Shown here: positions 11,966 to 25,070 of the stretch, piece by piece
How the letters are laid out: every line of letters starts with the position of its first letter
Numbering within the stretch: the first letter of the stretch is position 1
DNA from: Mactra quadrangularis
Lineage: Eukaryota; Mollusca; Bivalvia; Venerida; Mactridae
NCBI GenBank assembly: GCA_025267735.1
Contig: CM046308.1
Span: 39,669,267 to 39,733,266, forward strand
Reading direction: 5' to 3'
Length of the DNA stretch: 64,000 bases
Position numbers and translations under genes: made by a program
The notes under the pieces: generated by a model
What the model was told of the DNA's origin: nothing
What the model saw: the letters and a program-made list of their open reading frames with translations, nothing else
The model's database searches: none

Positions 11966-12540
11966 TAATATTATAAATTTACTTATACACCAAAATCAAC
12001 AGGTTTAGTCCATCATGATGTAAGCAGATCTGATTCTAAATTCATACAGAAAAATTGGAAGTATTTAACTGAAGGTTAATATTGAATGAATTCACTAAAT
12101 GTACTAGCTATGCAGCATAATAACACCGGACAGTAAATGCATTTGGAACAAACTACAGTCATTTATGATGTATCTACCATATTAAAAGCATTTATGGATG
12201 CTAACAAAAAGTAATTTTTAACAACAACCTGCAAGATAATCAAAGCTATATCCCCTGTTACCCAAGATTAAAATAATTAAATCCAAGGAATAAAGACTTT
12301 GACATATTTTATCTTTAAATGCGCATGATTAATTATATCATATCAATATGATGAATATAGGACCATTATGACTTAAAACTAAAAAGAGTAACTTACAATG
12401 CTTTTCTGAATTACACATTATGGTGTTTTTATTTGTGAAAAGTATATTTTTTGCATGTTTTGGTACATATTTATTCTCTGCCTTTCGATCGCTTCTCAAA
12501 ATGCCATAGAACAAAATTATGATCATTTTTTTGTGTTCTT
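11966..12540. other. Non-coding, nothing recognised
   Basis: AT-rich. One 62-codon minus-strand frame (12338-12526) has no recognisable features. Confidence 0.45.
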
Positions 12541-12690
12541 AACGCTATAGCAACACATTGAATAGGTTATATCACGGCGATAAGTCCACATACTGTTTCT
12601 GAAAAGGCTAACTGACTTCTGCCCTGCATGATTTAGAATCAGTGGTAGAAAGGGAGAATGACCATAGAAATTATTTCATACCACAACCCT
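12541..12690 (-). repeat. SINE fragment, minus orientation
   Basis: Reverse-complemented, it matches the SINE body near 15790-15960: 'ccactgattctaaat', 'agggcag.agtcagt', 'gtgatataacct', 'gtgttgct'. The tRNA head is not evident. Confidence 0.55.
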
Positions 12691-15658
12691 TCGGTCAGTA
12701 GAATAATGCGCATGTGAAATGAGATATGAAACATAGTCGACAATGAATGATGAAGAGATAATGATAGATATCGAAAAAGTAACTTTGAACTCTTAAAAAA
12801 AAATTACTTCCAACTTTGATTTACTTAATATGTTTGCAGAAGACGCTGTTATTGTAAACGAGTCACGTGATGGATTACAGAGATCATTAGACCTTTTGTG
12901 ATAAATGGGATTTAACCTCTCAAGTGGAAACCTCTTTAAGGAATGGGCAGAAAAATTGACTCCACAATCCAAGATGACGGCTTTATATAAACAAAAAAGG
13001 GACAATGACCTGAAGAGACGCGGTTAACTACTCCCGATTTAACCAGTACTTTATTTTCCTTCAAGCATGAATCCCTAGTCTCATTTAAATAGAATACTTA
13101 TCATGTGACTTCCAAAAATGTACTTTGGCTGGTAAATTTATATCATTCATTTATGACATGTAGTGGGTGAAATACTTGATTTCTCTATCAAATATTTGTA
13201 AATTTGCTCATAAATTGAGTAAAAACTTTTTTTCTGTTTTCTGGCAACAGGATTAGAGAAAACATATGATATATCATTTTCATCAATAAATGACACACAC
13301 ACATTCCCTAATTGGATTGTGAATTTAAAAGTTTATAATAATCATAAAACAGCATATGACTAAAATGAAACTAAATGCGAAACAATCACAAAAAAGGAAT
13401 ATTTTGATGTTATGGTTATGTATAAAAAACGACAGATTATACCGCCTGAAAATGCGTCAAATTGAGAAAATGAATACATATCTGAAATCTACACGCATTC
13501 ATCTATACAAAAACGACAATAATTCATTTTTGTATTCATATGACAAGATTAATAGTAGTATTCCGATTAGAGTCCAATTTTACATCGCCGATACCTAACA
13601 GCACCCAAGCCAGAATATTCCGAGACAAAGTAGTTCATGATTTGCAACACCATACTGAAACTGGTACTTTATGTATTTCTGCGCGTGAAATTGACCAGAC
13701 GCTCAGTATGACGTCACAAAAATAAACTTAAAGAATATACTTGAAGCGATTAACTTGTAAAAGTGATAAGAAACATTATACTGTATACATTATTATAAGT
13801 GCTGATTCCCGCGTATTGGGTTTGTTTTAAAGATTAGTATTTCCGGACTGTAACTGTTCGGGTCGTGTGTTATTAAACCTGAATTTTACGGCGCATTGGA
13901 TGCAAGACAGATAAAATGGTTGTTATTAAGCAGAAATGTAAAATTCAAGTTGTATAGGAGGGATTTACAAATCTCAAATATTCTAAAAATAGATTCGCAG
14001 GTAAAACTGCCCCTAGTTACTGCTGCTAGGTCGTACAGGCTTTGTACGACCTGCTGTTTATTTACTGTAGATTTCTGTACAAAGATGAATGCAGTTGTAA
14101 TTTTAATCTGTAAAAGCAACCTCATTTTTAAATTAATGATTTTATGACTTAAGTATTGTTTCTAGAAGTTCAAGCAATTATAACATTTGATGCTGCATGT
14201 TAAAATAATTCCTCTGGCTATAAATGTATTGGCATAGCAATAGTATGAGGAAATTCAATTTTGCAGTTCAAGGCATAATAATATATTGATAGAAATTCAA
14301 AATTCTATTTAATTTAACCCGCATTACGCACACTATGTCATTTTCAAAAAGCTAATTTTAAAACCATATGTCCTTTAACTCTGGTATTAAAATGACATTC
14401 AGACACTTGTTTACACATACACATAATATATAGAATCAATGTAAGCTCCTTTGGTGAAATAAATTTAACAAGGATAAAATCATCAATAAAAATTTTGTCA
14501 ATGAGTATCACAATGGATAAAGTACTGGCAAAATCCATCCATGACTATATCAGGTTTAAATACTTACAAGTCAGTAAATTTGGAAAATTCTCTCTTTTGA
14601 AGTGTTTTTTTTTGGGGGGGGGGGGCGTCTTTTGAAAATCTTGTGCAATAGAATAATATTAACTATCATTGGTAAAGCCACACTATTAGTGTTGACTATG
14701 ATACATTAAGTAGTACCCTGACTTGGATACTAAAGTATTAAACCCTTCCAAGAAAATAAAAATTATGTAGATTTTTTCTCTGTGAAGGTACAGTTTGAAG
14801 CACTGTGAGAGCTAAGGGATTATAACATCTATAAAAGCTATTCAATAAAGAATAAAGGCTTATGATGGAAAAGTTTCATTTCACCAAAGTGTAATCTGAC
14901 AAGAACTTGAGAGATTATGGAAAATTTCTGAATAAAAACTGTAAATACAACATACTCTTTTAAAAAAATACAATAACAGCATTTAACTTAAATATATTAA
15001 TTATATAAATGATAATTATTATACTATCAATTAATGTATTGAATATATTATTTGTACTTGTTGAAGTCATTTACATAATTAATGTTCGGAGCATTTATCA
15101 CTTTTTCATCAAAGTAAATAGTTTGTGTGTGATAATGAACTCTGGTCGTTTAGATAAATCTTAGTATAACACTTTGAATCTTAACATTTGGTTATTTTCT
15201 TACAAGATATAGATAATTTGAGCATGTAAAACACTTTCAACTATTTTCCAAAAAAAATCCTATTCACTTGACTACATAAACCTCTTTGTTAAATCAGGTA
15301 ATCAAATGAAAAAAAGAAATATAATTTATCAAACAATTTGTTCTTAATTATAACTGTAAATTTTAACCTTCATCATTAAACACCATCAGTACAGGTAAAA
15401 TTAATTTCTAAGAAATTTATGATAAGCAGAAATGGGGTTTAAATACAATGTACATTATTTTGTGTTCAGTTACTATATAAATCATGGAATATCAGCAGGG
15501 TGTTTGTCCGACTTTACTCAAAAATGTCTACTACGTAGCACACATAACAGATAACAATGACGTAGTTGTAGATCTCTCCTATATTAGAGGTTTTTTGACA
15601 CGCAGACTAATGAAACAATATGATAGTCATATTGTAACATTACATAGCTTTGACTAAT

Positions 15659-15664
15659 TACAAC
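15659..15664 (+). other. Paralogous empty site of the Polinton
   Basis: TACAAC occurs here once, followed by 'agcaatcatagta'. In unit 2 the same hexamer is duplicated on either side of the Polinton, and the right flank continues 'actagtcatagtg'. Confidence 0.8.
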
Positions 15665-15784
15665 AGCAATCATAGTAATAAGTAAATTCAATCGTTCATT
15701 ATTGTAAATGACTCAAGCAGATTTTTATTGTGAAGAGAGTATGAAAAAAACCCATGTAATCAACACCATTAATAATATCTACGG

Positions 15785-16030
15785 CCATTCTGCCTCCTTC
15801 CACTGATTCTAAATAATGTAGGGCAGTAGTCAGTCACTAACGAAGTATGCACCTAGTAGTTTGTTAACAGCTAAATCCAGAGATAAAGCCTCTCCAGGAA
15901 CAGTGAGTAGGTGGACTGACCGCTGTGATATAACCTTTATAAGGTGTTGCTACAGCGTAAAACCCAACAAAAATTAAATAAATCTTAACACAATGATTAC
16001 CCCAGTACTTTCAGTACTTTGATTACCTAC
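15785..16030 (+). repeat. SINE at the end of unit 1
   Basis: The body contains 'gactgaccgctgtgatataa' and 'aggtgttgctacagcg' and ends near 'cagtactttgattacc'. A matching copy without the first 100 bases lies at 35395-35580. Confidence 0.55.
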
Positions 16031-16829
16031 GTTAAGGCCCCGTTACACTGAACTAGTTCCCGTTCAAAAACTGTTTGTGAACGAACTAGAACGTGCCGTT
16101 TAAGTTAGAAAATGTCCGCTATATATAGCTCGTTCAGAACCAGTTCCCGATACGCGCATTTCGTATTTATCCACTATTCAGACATAATTCAAAGTCATTT
16201 ACTACGATCTTTAAACTTTTCCAATAGAACCATTCTATTACATAAGATGATGTTACATCTCTACTGACAACTAGTACTAACGACGGGTCGTAACTGAATA
16301 GTTGATACCATTCTATTACACAATACGACTTAAACAGCTCATCTGAGACGCTTTACTCATAAGCTATAATACCTGCGCTTCGGTATAAACCAATTTACAA
16401 GTGAATTTCAGGAATTATTGCGCCTGTCATGGCAGATGATCATTTTAAATTGCTCTATACTTACATGTATATACTGAGGGACTATTTCTGGATTCGGTAA
16501 ATTTTCAAAGTGGGAAAGAGTCTGAAATACGGAATATATATTTGTTCAGGACTGATGTACCGAACAAATAAATTTTTTTACCTCATCCAAGATGGCGGCT
16601 TTATATATAATATAGATCAGCGTCACCGAGTGCATATCGACTAAACTCCTAGCCTTGACTACTCACACATTCCCTAATTGGATTGTGAATTTAAAAGTTT
16701 ATAATAATTATAAAAATACAATATGACTTAAATGAAACTAAGTACGAAACAATCACAAATAAGGAATCAAATGGCATCCTTCAATCATGTCTGATTATGG
16801 ATCGAACATTTTGATGTTACGGTTATATT

Positions 16830-19800
16830 TAACACAGTCCATAATACGTTCGCGAATCCGGAAATCATGCAAACTTACTTTCTTTATTTTTTATCCGATT
16901 AATTTCAAATTTTCCACAGATCTACATATGGGCATAACACCAGCAAACTTTCATCCAGACATCTTTACGACAAATATGTTTAATTTTAAGTCAAAATTCC
17001 CATGGAAATTTTGTCCCATTTTGTCCCATTTACTAGATATTGCCGATTATTTACTATTTGACTGCATTTTATGAGTAAATTTCATTGCATTGTTGGAAAA
17101 AGTTCTACAGCCTATTGTATAAATTAGAATGATTTTATAGCATCAAATTACATTTGTATAGTAAAAACATTGTTTTAGATATTTGAAAATAACCTTACTT
17201 AATAACGTTACTCAAAAGCTGTGTTTGATACATTTAGTGAACGACAAATTGATGCCTTTTCTTTTTCAGTTATAGTTGATGATTTCTTAGTAAGAGCATG
17301 TTTGTATTGTTTTCATATTAGATAATTGACTGGAAAACTGGTTAGGAGAATCAGGGAATCAAAAGTTTTTCAGCAGTGTTTAAAACTTTCCATCTGATTC
17401 CCTAATGAGACATACTTTCAAAGAGTTTGTTCATGAAATGATGGTCTTGAAATGATCTGTTGACCTTATTATTATGTCCACGGAAAAGGCTCCTAAGTCC
17501 ACAATCTCAATAAATGATTGTTGAGCAAGTGCAAATTTCTGGACTCTGTTTAATGACGATTAATAACACGTAGACGCTTGCAAACTATTGTCGTTTATGC
17601 GTAAAAAAATAGAAAGGGCTTTGTAAACTTGGATGAGTTAATTACCGTTATTCGTCAATTAATGTCGTAAAATGATAGGGACCAAGAGAACGCCTAAAAA
17701 TTTAAGACGAATCACAACAGTCGAAACTGCGTTGCCACATATCAAGTTTTCAACATGATGTTTGTAAATAGACGTGATAAAAATGTGGCCATAATTTACG
17801 ACTCGTAACGTAAATCAGGAAACACTCGGACATCCTTAAAGAAAATAATATGAGTAAGGCAAAGCCTCAAAGCGAGCTCAACGAATCTTAACTTGTACAG
17901 GGGCCTAGCCAGCTTTTTTCAACTTTCGATTCATAAAAGCAGAAACAAATGGAGATCAAAAGAAAAGGAGCAAAATGGACCTACCAAAGGAAATCTATTT
18001 TCAATGTCAATTCTCAAAACATTTTTTCATAACATTCTATGTGTTATACTGTATTATGTATAAAAATAAAGTGTCACATCACAAAGTAATGAACAGGGGC
18101 CGATCCCGGATTTTTTTCCAGGGGGGAGGGGTGAGGGTCCAAATTTTCGAACCACAAGTTATGGTTGTCAACCACATTATACACATTTTGCAAAAAAATG
18201 CAACATTTTGAAAATAGCATGAGCTGTCAGGAGCATGCTCAACTAAGTAAGTATTTGTCATATGAGATGTGGTTGATGATAAGAAACATACATACATGTA
18301 TTTAACAAATTGAAAATACAACCTTAACAAATTTAAAGTAAAAAAAACAACAATCTTTAAAGAAAATTTTAAGTTCATGGAAGAAAATTTTGAAAAAGGT
18401 TCAAGGGGGATATTTCTGAAACAAATGTATTTAGAGTTATGATCCATGTCACATGAGATGAGGTTGTAAATGAGGAAAATATATTTAAAGTTTGAAGTCA
18501 ACACATAAGGAAATAAAACAGTTGTAGTAAAAAACAAACATTTTTTTTAGAAAACTCTAAGTTCAAGGGGTGATACTTCTGAAATGAAATGTATTTGGAG
18601 TTAAGAATCTTGTCACGAGATGTGGTTGATAAAAAAATGCTTCATTCTTCTGAAAATGAATCCCAGTCAAGAAATACACTCATAGTCATAGACAGGTACA
18701 TTTGTCAAATTCTGTGGGGGTCTAGACCCCCTGAGCCCCCCGTTAGATCCATCCGTGAATGAATCATAAGCCTACACACATCATCGCAAAAATCATGTTC
18801 TCTATTCAAAGATGCAACCACACATTTAAATTTTATTTGATTTGACTATACATCTTAAACCTACAACGACCATACCCTCCGGTTTCTATTGTATTTTTGA
18901 AAATGCCATTTTCTTGACAAACTTGTTGGCCAAGGCCTACTTTGCCTTATAGTAGCTACGCCAATGTTATGCATACAAGTGTTAATCTTATAAATTGGGG
19001 TCTTATCCAAAGTGATTTATTAAATTAGCTAGTGGAAATCACTGCGTAAGTTATTGCATTCAAACATATTCTGACAATATCTCATTCTTTTATGACAGAA
19101 TCATTCTTTAATTTCAAAAATAATGAATGGTACATTTTTCTTTATCACATGAATTGAGATGGAGATGAAAAATTCTCGATTGAATATTTAATTTAAGGAT
19201 GGTGATCTTTAAATGAAAACTTTATTTAAGAAATGAAAAAGAATAAAAAATAAGCATTTTCTATTTAAGATGTTAAAAATAATTCAAAAGATCTACAAGC
19301 CATCTTGCTAGAAACTTCAGCTCGACATCAAATTTCTCCTATATCTCTTGCAATAGTTTTCTAATGTGACTATTCTCCTATTTTGAAAATGGGATTTCTC
19401 CCACAGGAGATTTCTTAAATATGGGATTTTTTTATTTTTTGGACTTTCCAAATGTGATTCCCATGGGAGAGCCATTCTCCTATTGGAATTGGCAAATTTC
19501 CATGGGATTTTTGACTTTTGACTTAAAATTAATAATAATAATTTATAATAATCATTTTATTTCGGTATCAATGACATGACACATAGCATACAAAAAATGA
19601 GTAACACAGAATGTATAATGCTTGTCATGCACATCAATACCGGGGATGACACACAAAAAAAATATCTTATTTCCATTGTGGTCCCCGACATTGATGGCAT
19701 GACACTGACATGGATGCAATAGCCTGCTACAAATATATACATTTCAAACAATCAAAGGTGTATTACAGGAATGAAATAATGAATGAGGTAAATTCATAGA

Positions 19801-20040
19801 AGAAGACGATTTTATTTTCAAATCAAATTGTCAATAGACCCGTGTGAACATACAATGTATTACATGAAATATACAATCACGTGACAACGACATTATAAGT
19901 AATCAGGGACGCTCATCCAGACGACCTTGACCGTAGCGTTTTCCTCTATATTCTATATAAAGCCGCCATTTTGAAAATCGATAAATGAGTCGTTTTTTGA
20001 GCGCACTCTGACGTAACGGTTTAACTCGAGCAGACTACGT
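16830..20040. mobile_element. Insertion in unit 2, class unknown, about 3.2 kb
   Basis: Unit 1 has no counterpart between about 13430 and 13550. The first 160 bp ('gcgaatccggaaatcatgc', 'cagcaaactttcatccagac') match in inverse orientation 39740-39890. Inside are a GATCC/CCCC-rich repeat (18097-18765) and short inverted motifs around 19380-19500. No protein domain was found, including in the 152-codon minus frame at 18079-18537, which crosses repeat ends. It may be several insertions. Confidence 0.45.
18097..18765 (+). repeat. Dispersed repeat with GATCCxGGATTTTTT end
   Basis: It starts 'gggccgatcccggatttttt' followed by a G-rich run and ends near 'agaccccctgagcccccc'. The same start in inverse orientation is at about 45077, and a related end lies at 52715-52750. 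Confidence 0.5.
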
Positions 20041-20280
20041 TTTTGTATTCATTGTGTTAACCAATAGATTAATAGTGGTATTCCGATCGGAGTCCTATAT
20101 TGACCTATATTTGATCAACGAGACCTAACAGCATCCACATCCGGATAATTCCGCTACAATAAAATAGTTCATACTGAAACTGAAACTTTATGTATTTCTG
20201 CGCGAAAAAATGACCAGACGCTCAACATGACGTCACAGAATATACTTGAAGCGATTTACTTGTAACAGAGATAAGACTGC

Positions 20281-20880
20281 CCATAATACTCGTGAGAGGT
20301 GTGTGGCAGTACTATTAGATAAATGTACACTCGACGGCCTTGGTGGTCTATTTATAGAAAGTCACAGCCTAAAGCACTGACGAAGACACCGTGTCTGACA
20401 CTATAAACAGAGTAGTTTTATCAGACCATCACTGATAATGATCCTTTTATATATTGTACATTTATATATTAAATTATCAAATATGGTTGGTTTGATTAAC
20501 GGTTAATAAACATTTTTTAATTAGATCAAAGGCGTAAGTAGTACTTTCGTACTATTAATTGTTTAGGGACCTTTGATGCTTTGCGTCAATATTTTCTTGT
20601 AAAGAAATATAATCTTCGTTCGATTAGCCGTCGGAATATGGGACAGAGCATGTTCTTGAATCGAATAATCTGGATTGGTTATCAATAAATATAATTTCTT
20701 ACCAAATGGACAGGTTAATTATAAAGCATACCATAAAAATGAGTTTGTATGTGAACGGTCGGAACATGACGAAATTGTTAAACTCTGACACATATATTGC
20801 TTGAATGCTATACTAAAGGAGATGTCATACATGCATGGTTAATCGACGATTCAAGCATTTTTGGAAATGCTAATACTTGT
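20281..20880 (+). repeat. Insertion in unit 2 matching 36719-37290
   Basis: Absent from unit 1 (between about 13767 and 13778). It shares 'gtctatttatagaaagtcac', 'gattagccgtcggaat' and 'ttggaaatgctaatacttg' with 36719-37290 in the same orientation. The shared 3' end 'ggaaatgctaatacttg' also appears at 43570, which suggests a retroposon. Confidence 0.6.
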
Positions 20881-20981
20881 ACTGTATACATTATTATAAG
20901 TGCTGATTCCCGCGTATTGGGTTTGTTTTAAAGATAATTATTTCCGGACTGTAACTGTTCGGGTCGTGTGCAATTAAACCC

Positions 20982-22113
20982 GAGGTGTGCTCAACAATGC
21001 GAGCGCTCGAGCGAGCGCCCGCCTATCAAATTGTAAGGTTATTGAACGACTGCGCTCATTCCATAAATAGGTGTAGATATTGGTCAGTCAGACTTGTGTA
21101 CAGAATGTCGAGCGCGCGCTATAAAATCCAAGATGACGTCAAACAGCACATTATTGAAAAAGCGGGTGGGGAAACAATTATTTCTGCTGATACACGAGAT
21201 CTTTCATATTTTTTTTACCAAACATAAATTATAGAGACAATTTACTGTACCAAATAAAGGGTACATTTAGTATATTTTATGCATTGCGTGGATATTTTAT
21301 GTGGAACAAGAAACACACAAGTTTGCGTCCCACTTTTCAGAAAAATTCTTTGATATAAAAAAAATGTTCCTGCCACCATCTTTGGTACCTGTTATAATAT
21401 TTATTTCCAATGATATATTAATACAGTACCCACCAAAAAAACTACAACTTTTGATGAGTTTTTTGTAGAATTACTGTTTTTTTTATATTTAAATATGGTT
21501 GTGACAAAATGAAAACAAATTTAATTAATGCGGCACATGAATAATATTCAGTATCTGACACCCTAGCTTAAACCTGTTTATTGTAATCATTTTCTATAAT
21601 GTATTTTGTTTGGTATTTTTGTAGACTCAGTTATAAGTAAAGAGATAAACAAAAAAATAAAACTTAAGAGCTTTGATAAGTAATCAGTTTTCAAAATTTT
21701 GGACAAAAGCTATTTAGTAGGCCTGCAAAGTGAAAATGTCTCCGCACTTTTGGTGGGTATTGTATATAAAATCTAAAACAACATTATCTTTAATAGACAA
21801 GTTATCACCAATGAACCTTATGGCTAAATATGTTCGAGTTAGTAAAGAAAATAAAATTAATTGGTATGTGAAGTCACATTTGCTTAATTTTTGTAATATA
21901 TATATATAATATATATATAAGCTTTATTCTTTACGATATATAAGTATAAATTCATTACAAAATAGTGTTTTAGATCAAGGGAGGAAACTCATAAAAACTG
22001 AAATCTATTTATATAACAATTTTTTAAGCGAAACACCCCTCGAGCTGTACTGTGGCGGTCAGAACGCGGGCGCTCGATGTCGCCCCGAGCGCTCGCATTG
22101 TTGAACGCACCTC
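20982..22113. mobile_element. GAGGTG TIR element, about 1.13 kb
   Basis: The left end 'gaggtgtgctcaacaatgcg' and the right end (reverse complement 'gaggtgcgttcaacaatgcg') are matched, and GC-rich inverted similarity continues (GAGCGCTCG). Unit 1 at 13875-13885 shows the uninterrupted site. No target duplication is clear. One 80-codon frame near the left end has no recognisable domain. A fragment of the family is at 3846-3935. Confidence 0.7.
21421..21765. mobile_element. MITE nested in the GAGGTG element
   Basis: The left end 'atacagtacccaccaaaa' is mirrored by 'ttttggtgggtattgtat' at the right. About 345 bp, AT-rich, non-coding. Flanking bases suggest a TA target, not proven. Confidence 0.55.
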
Positions 22114-22631
22114 TGAATTTTACGGCGCATTGGATGCAAGTCCTTAGGTGAAATAAATTTAACAAGGATAAATTCATCAATATACATTTTGTCAATGAGT
22201 ATCACAATGGATAAAATACTTGCAATAAAATCCATCCATGATTATATCGGGTTTAGATACTTACAAGTCAGTAAATTCGGAAAATCCTCTGTTTTAAAGT
22301 GGTTTTTTTTTTTTGGGGGGGGGGTTCATTTAAAAATCTTGTGCAATACAATAGTGTGAATTATCATTAGTGTTGACTTGGATACTGGAGTATCAAACCC
22401 TTTCAAGAAAATAAAATTGATATAGATTTTTTATCTCTGTGAAGGTACAGTTTGAAGTACTGTGAGAGCTAAGGGATTATAAAATCTATAAAATCTATTC
22501 AATAAAGAATAAAGGCTTATGATGGAAAAGTTTCATTTCACCAAAGTGTAATCCGAAAAGATCTGGAGAGATTAAGGAAAAGTTCCTGAATAAAAATGCG
22601 AATAAAGCATACTCATTTAAAAAAATGTTTT

Positions 22632-23300
22632 ATGGGTCGGTACCTTACTCGGAGGGAAAAACGGAAAAAATATCATGTTCACCGATTATAATAAAAGTTG
22701 GCAGGCAGATACCTTCATGCTTCTTGTTTGTTTTTCTGGTAACCTTAGCGACGTTGTCGTTTTCTTCACGACGTCATGGACGTCACAATGGTTCGCGCTA
22801 AAAATAGGCATGCAAGTACATTAAACCCACGTTTTTGAGATATTAAATGTCCGAGGTCAATGATTATTATACCGAAATGTTTCAGAAATGTTGTTGCATA
22901 CAATCATTTTGTTCCGATTATCCAAATATCACGTCATTCGTAAAGATTGTACATTTCATCACTGAATTTAGGGTTTTCACGTCTAAAAGGTTTCACCAAT
23001 TGCCGAGTTATAACGTTTATTTTCAAATTAAAGCAGAACTTTGGTCAAATTCCTATTGCGATTTTTGAAATCTACGCACGTTTTGTGTCATTTTTATGAA
23101 ATAAAAAAGGAAAGTGAAACGTTCTCAGTTTTTTACAATATCGCGTTCAAAGTAAAATTACCTTCATTACAACGACGTTAATATAACGTTACGCTGAAAA
23201 GCAAACAAGAAGCATGAAGGTATCTGCCTGCCAACTTTTATCATAATCGGTAAACATAATATTTTTTCGTTTTTCCCTCCGAGTAAGGTACCGATCCACC
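22632..23300. mobile_element. TTAA-type MITE, copy 2
   Basis: The ends are 'tgggtcggtaccttactcgg' and 'ccgagtaaggtaccgatcca', with long inverted arms ('aaagttggcaggcagatacc' and its complement). TTAA follows on the right (23301-23304), while the left site is degenerate. Unit 1 has a single TTAA at 14983-14986 in the matching place. The interior is inverted relative to the copy at 4167-4728. Confidence 0.75.
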
Positions 23301-23972
23301 TTAACTTAAATATATTAATAATATGAATGATAATTATTATACTATCAATTAATGTATTGAATATATTATTTGTACTTGTTGAAATCATCAACACAATTAA
23401 TGTTTGGAACATATATCATTTTTTCTTCAAAATAACTAGTTTGTGTGTAATAATGAACTCGGGTATTAAATTTAAGTATAACACTTTGAATCTTCACATT
23501 TGTTTATTTTCGTACAAGATATAGATAATTTGTGCATAAAAAACACTTTCAACTATTTTACAAAAAATAATCCCATTCACTTGACTACATTAACCTCTTT
23601 GTTAAATCAGGTAATCGAATGAAAAAAAGAAATATAATTTATCAAACAATAAATTCTTAATTATATCTGTAAATTTAATCTTCATCATTAAACACCATCA
23701 GTGCAGGTAAAATTATTTTCTAAGACATTTATGATAAGCAGAAATGGTGTTTAAATACATTATTTTCTGTTCAGTCACTATATAAATCATAGAATAGCAG
23801 CAGGGCGTTAGTCCAACTTTACTCAAAAATGTGTACTCCGTACGTGCACACATAACAGATAACAATGACATAATTTTAAATATCTCCTATATTAGAGGTT
23901 TTTTGACGCACAGACTAATTAAACAATGTGATAGTCATATTGTAACAGTTAATAGCTTTTACTAATTACAAC

Positions 23973-24495
23973 AGTAGTTAACCTCATCTCTATAGATGAA
24001 CTTGATGACCTTTTTTCCTTCTTTATCTATATAAAGCCGCCATCTTGGATTTGGAGGGAATTTTCGTGTGTAATCCAAAATGGCATAGAGAATGACATCA
24101 CTAGGTCAAAGAGGACATTTTACAGTATATGTGTACTTTGTACCAGAGAACGATGCTATATTGGTGTTTCGATCACAATGGTCTGATGATTTTTACGCAA
24201 AGTAGGTGAATATGACTGCATATGTGTAGATAATATGTACAATAGTTGACTTAGATCTATGCCATTCTTCTTTATTTATTATACTAAGATATTATTTTAG
24301 TTCCAATGGATGACATATGTGTAAATCAAACAATAAAACCGCATAATGCCGGCCGGTGCAGGGGAATTTTCCACTATCTATGTGTAGACATACATGTATG
24401 TATATTTGCTGTAGGTCTTGATCATTTAACATAAATGATGCCATCAAACTGGTGCTAGTAAGTATAATACAACTGTACACACATGTTTACTCAAG
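23973..24495 (+). repeat. Polinton left terminal inverted repeat
   Basis: Pairs with 34858-35377. The outer 370 bp or so are nearly identical; the inner 150 bp have diverged and contain indels. Both repeats carry an inward-facing TATA plus CCGCCATCTT motif. Confidence 0.85.
24027..24048 (+). promoter_or_regulatory. TATA box plus YY1-like site in left TIR, facing inward
   Basis: 'ctatataaag' is followed directly by 'ccgccatcttgg'. CCGCCATNTT is the known YY1 recognition pattern and the arrangement resembles a compact core promoter. Function is inferred. Confidence 0.45.
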
Positions 24496-25070
24496 CAGAC
24501 GACATATGACGAAGGTCTTTTGGACATGTTAGAACTAATGTGACACAAAAGACAACCTATTAGATGTATCATAAGCCTAGAAATCTTTACTGTCAATCTA
24601 TTTGTTGATGCCTGTCCAGTATTTTGAAAAACAATAAGATGACATAATCATTGAAGGAATATATTGAGTCTGTGTTTTATGTCTGCGACTAATAGTTAAC
24701 TATAGGTAGATACAGTTTTAAGGATTAGGTATTGACTCTTTCATGTTAAAGTTTTCTATGGTTTAAGAAATGTTTTGAGAAGGGTTCAATGCCCAAGACA
24801 TGGGATAGCAGTCAAATGAACTACTTAACCATAATACTAAAAACAACAACACACGATTCATTTTCATATTTTCCATTTATTTACGAAGGATTACATAATG
24901 TGCAACTTTTACATTTATAACATTAAACATGATATTTAAATACAGCAATAAATTTTCTTAACATTTTTAAGTATACAAAATAGATATAGAACCATTTCAA
25001 ACAACTCGCATACATACTTGCTTTACATATTCATGCGTGTTTACTACAATCTTTTTTGCTACTGACAGGA
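24496..25070. other. Polinton left spacer and PolB 3' region
   Basis: No open frame of note. A minus-strand AATAAA at 24876-24881 lies about 190 bp downstream of the PolB stop and may be its polyadenylation signal. Confidence 0.5.

Larger units (their letters stand above)
12961..16030 (+). repeat. Tandem duplication, unit 1 (about 3.07 kb)
   Basis: This unit is collinear with 16585-35580. Matching blocks: 12961-12990 with 16585-16610; 13290-13430 with 16655-16830; 13550-13770 with 20055-20280; 13780-13880 with 20880-20980; 13880-13905 with 22114-22140; 14440-15664 with 22141-23972; 15665-16030 with 35384-35580. Unit 1 lacks every large insertion found in unit 2 and so records their empty sites. 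Small open frames inside have no domains. The unit includes a poly-G tract near 14615 and ends in a SINE (15790-16030). Confidence 0.8.

Noticed and set aside
17340..17405. Imperfect hairpin 'cagggaatcaaaagtttt' / 'aaaactttccatctgattccct'
   Set aside because: The arms are interrupted, with no repeat partner in the window and no target duplication. Too weak for an element call.
18079..18537. 152-codon minus-strand frame
   Set aside because: It is low complexity and AT-driven, and crosses the end of a dispersed repeat. No domain is recognisable.
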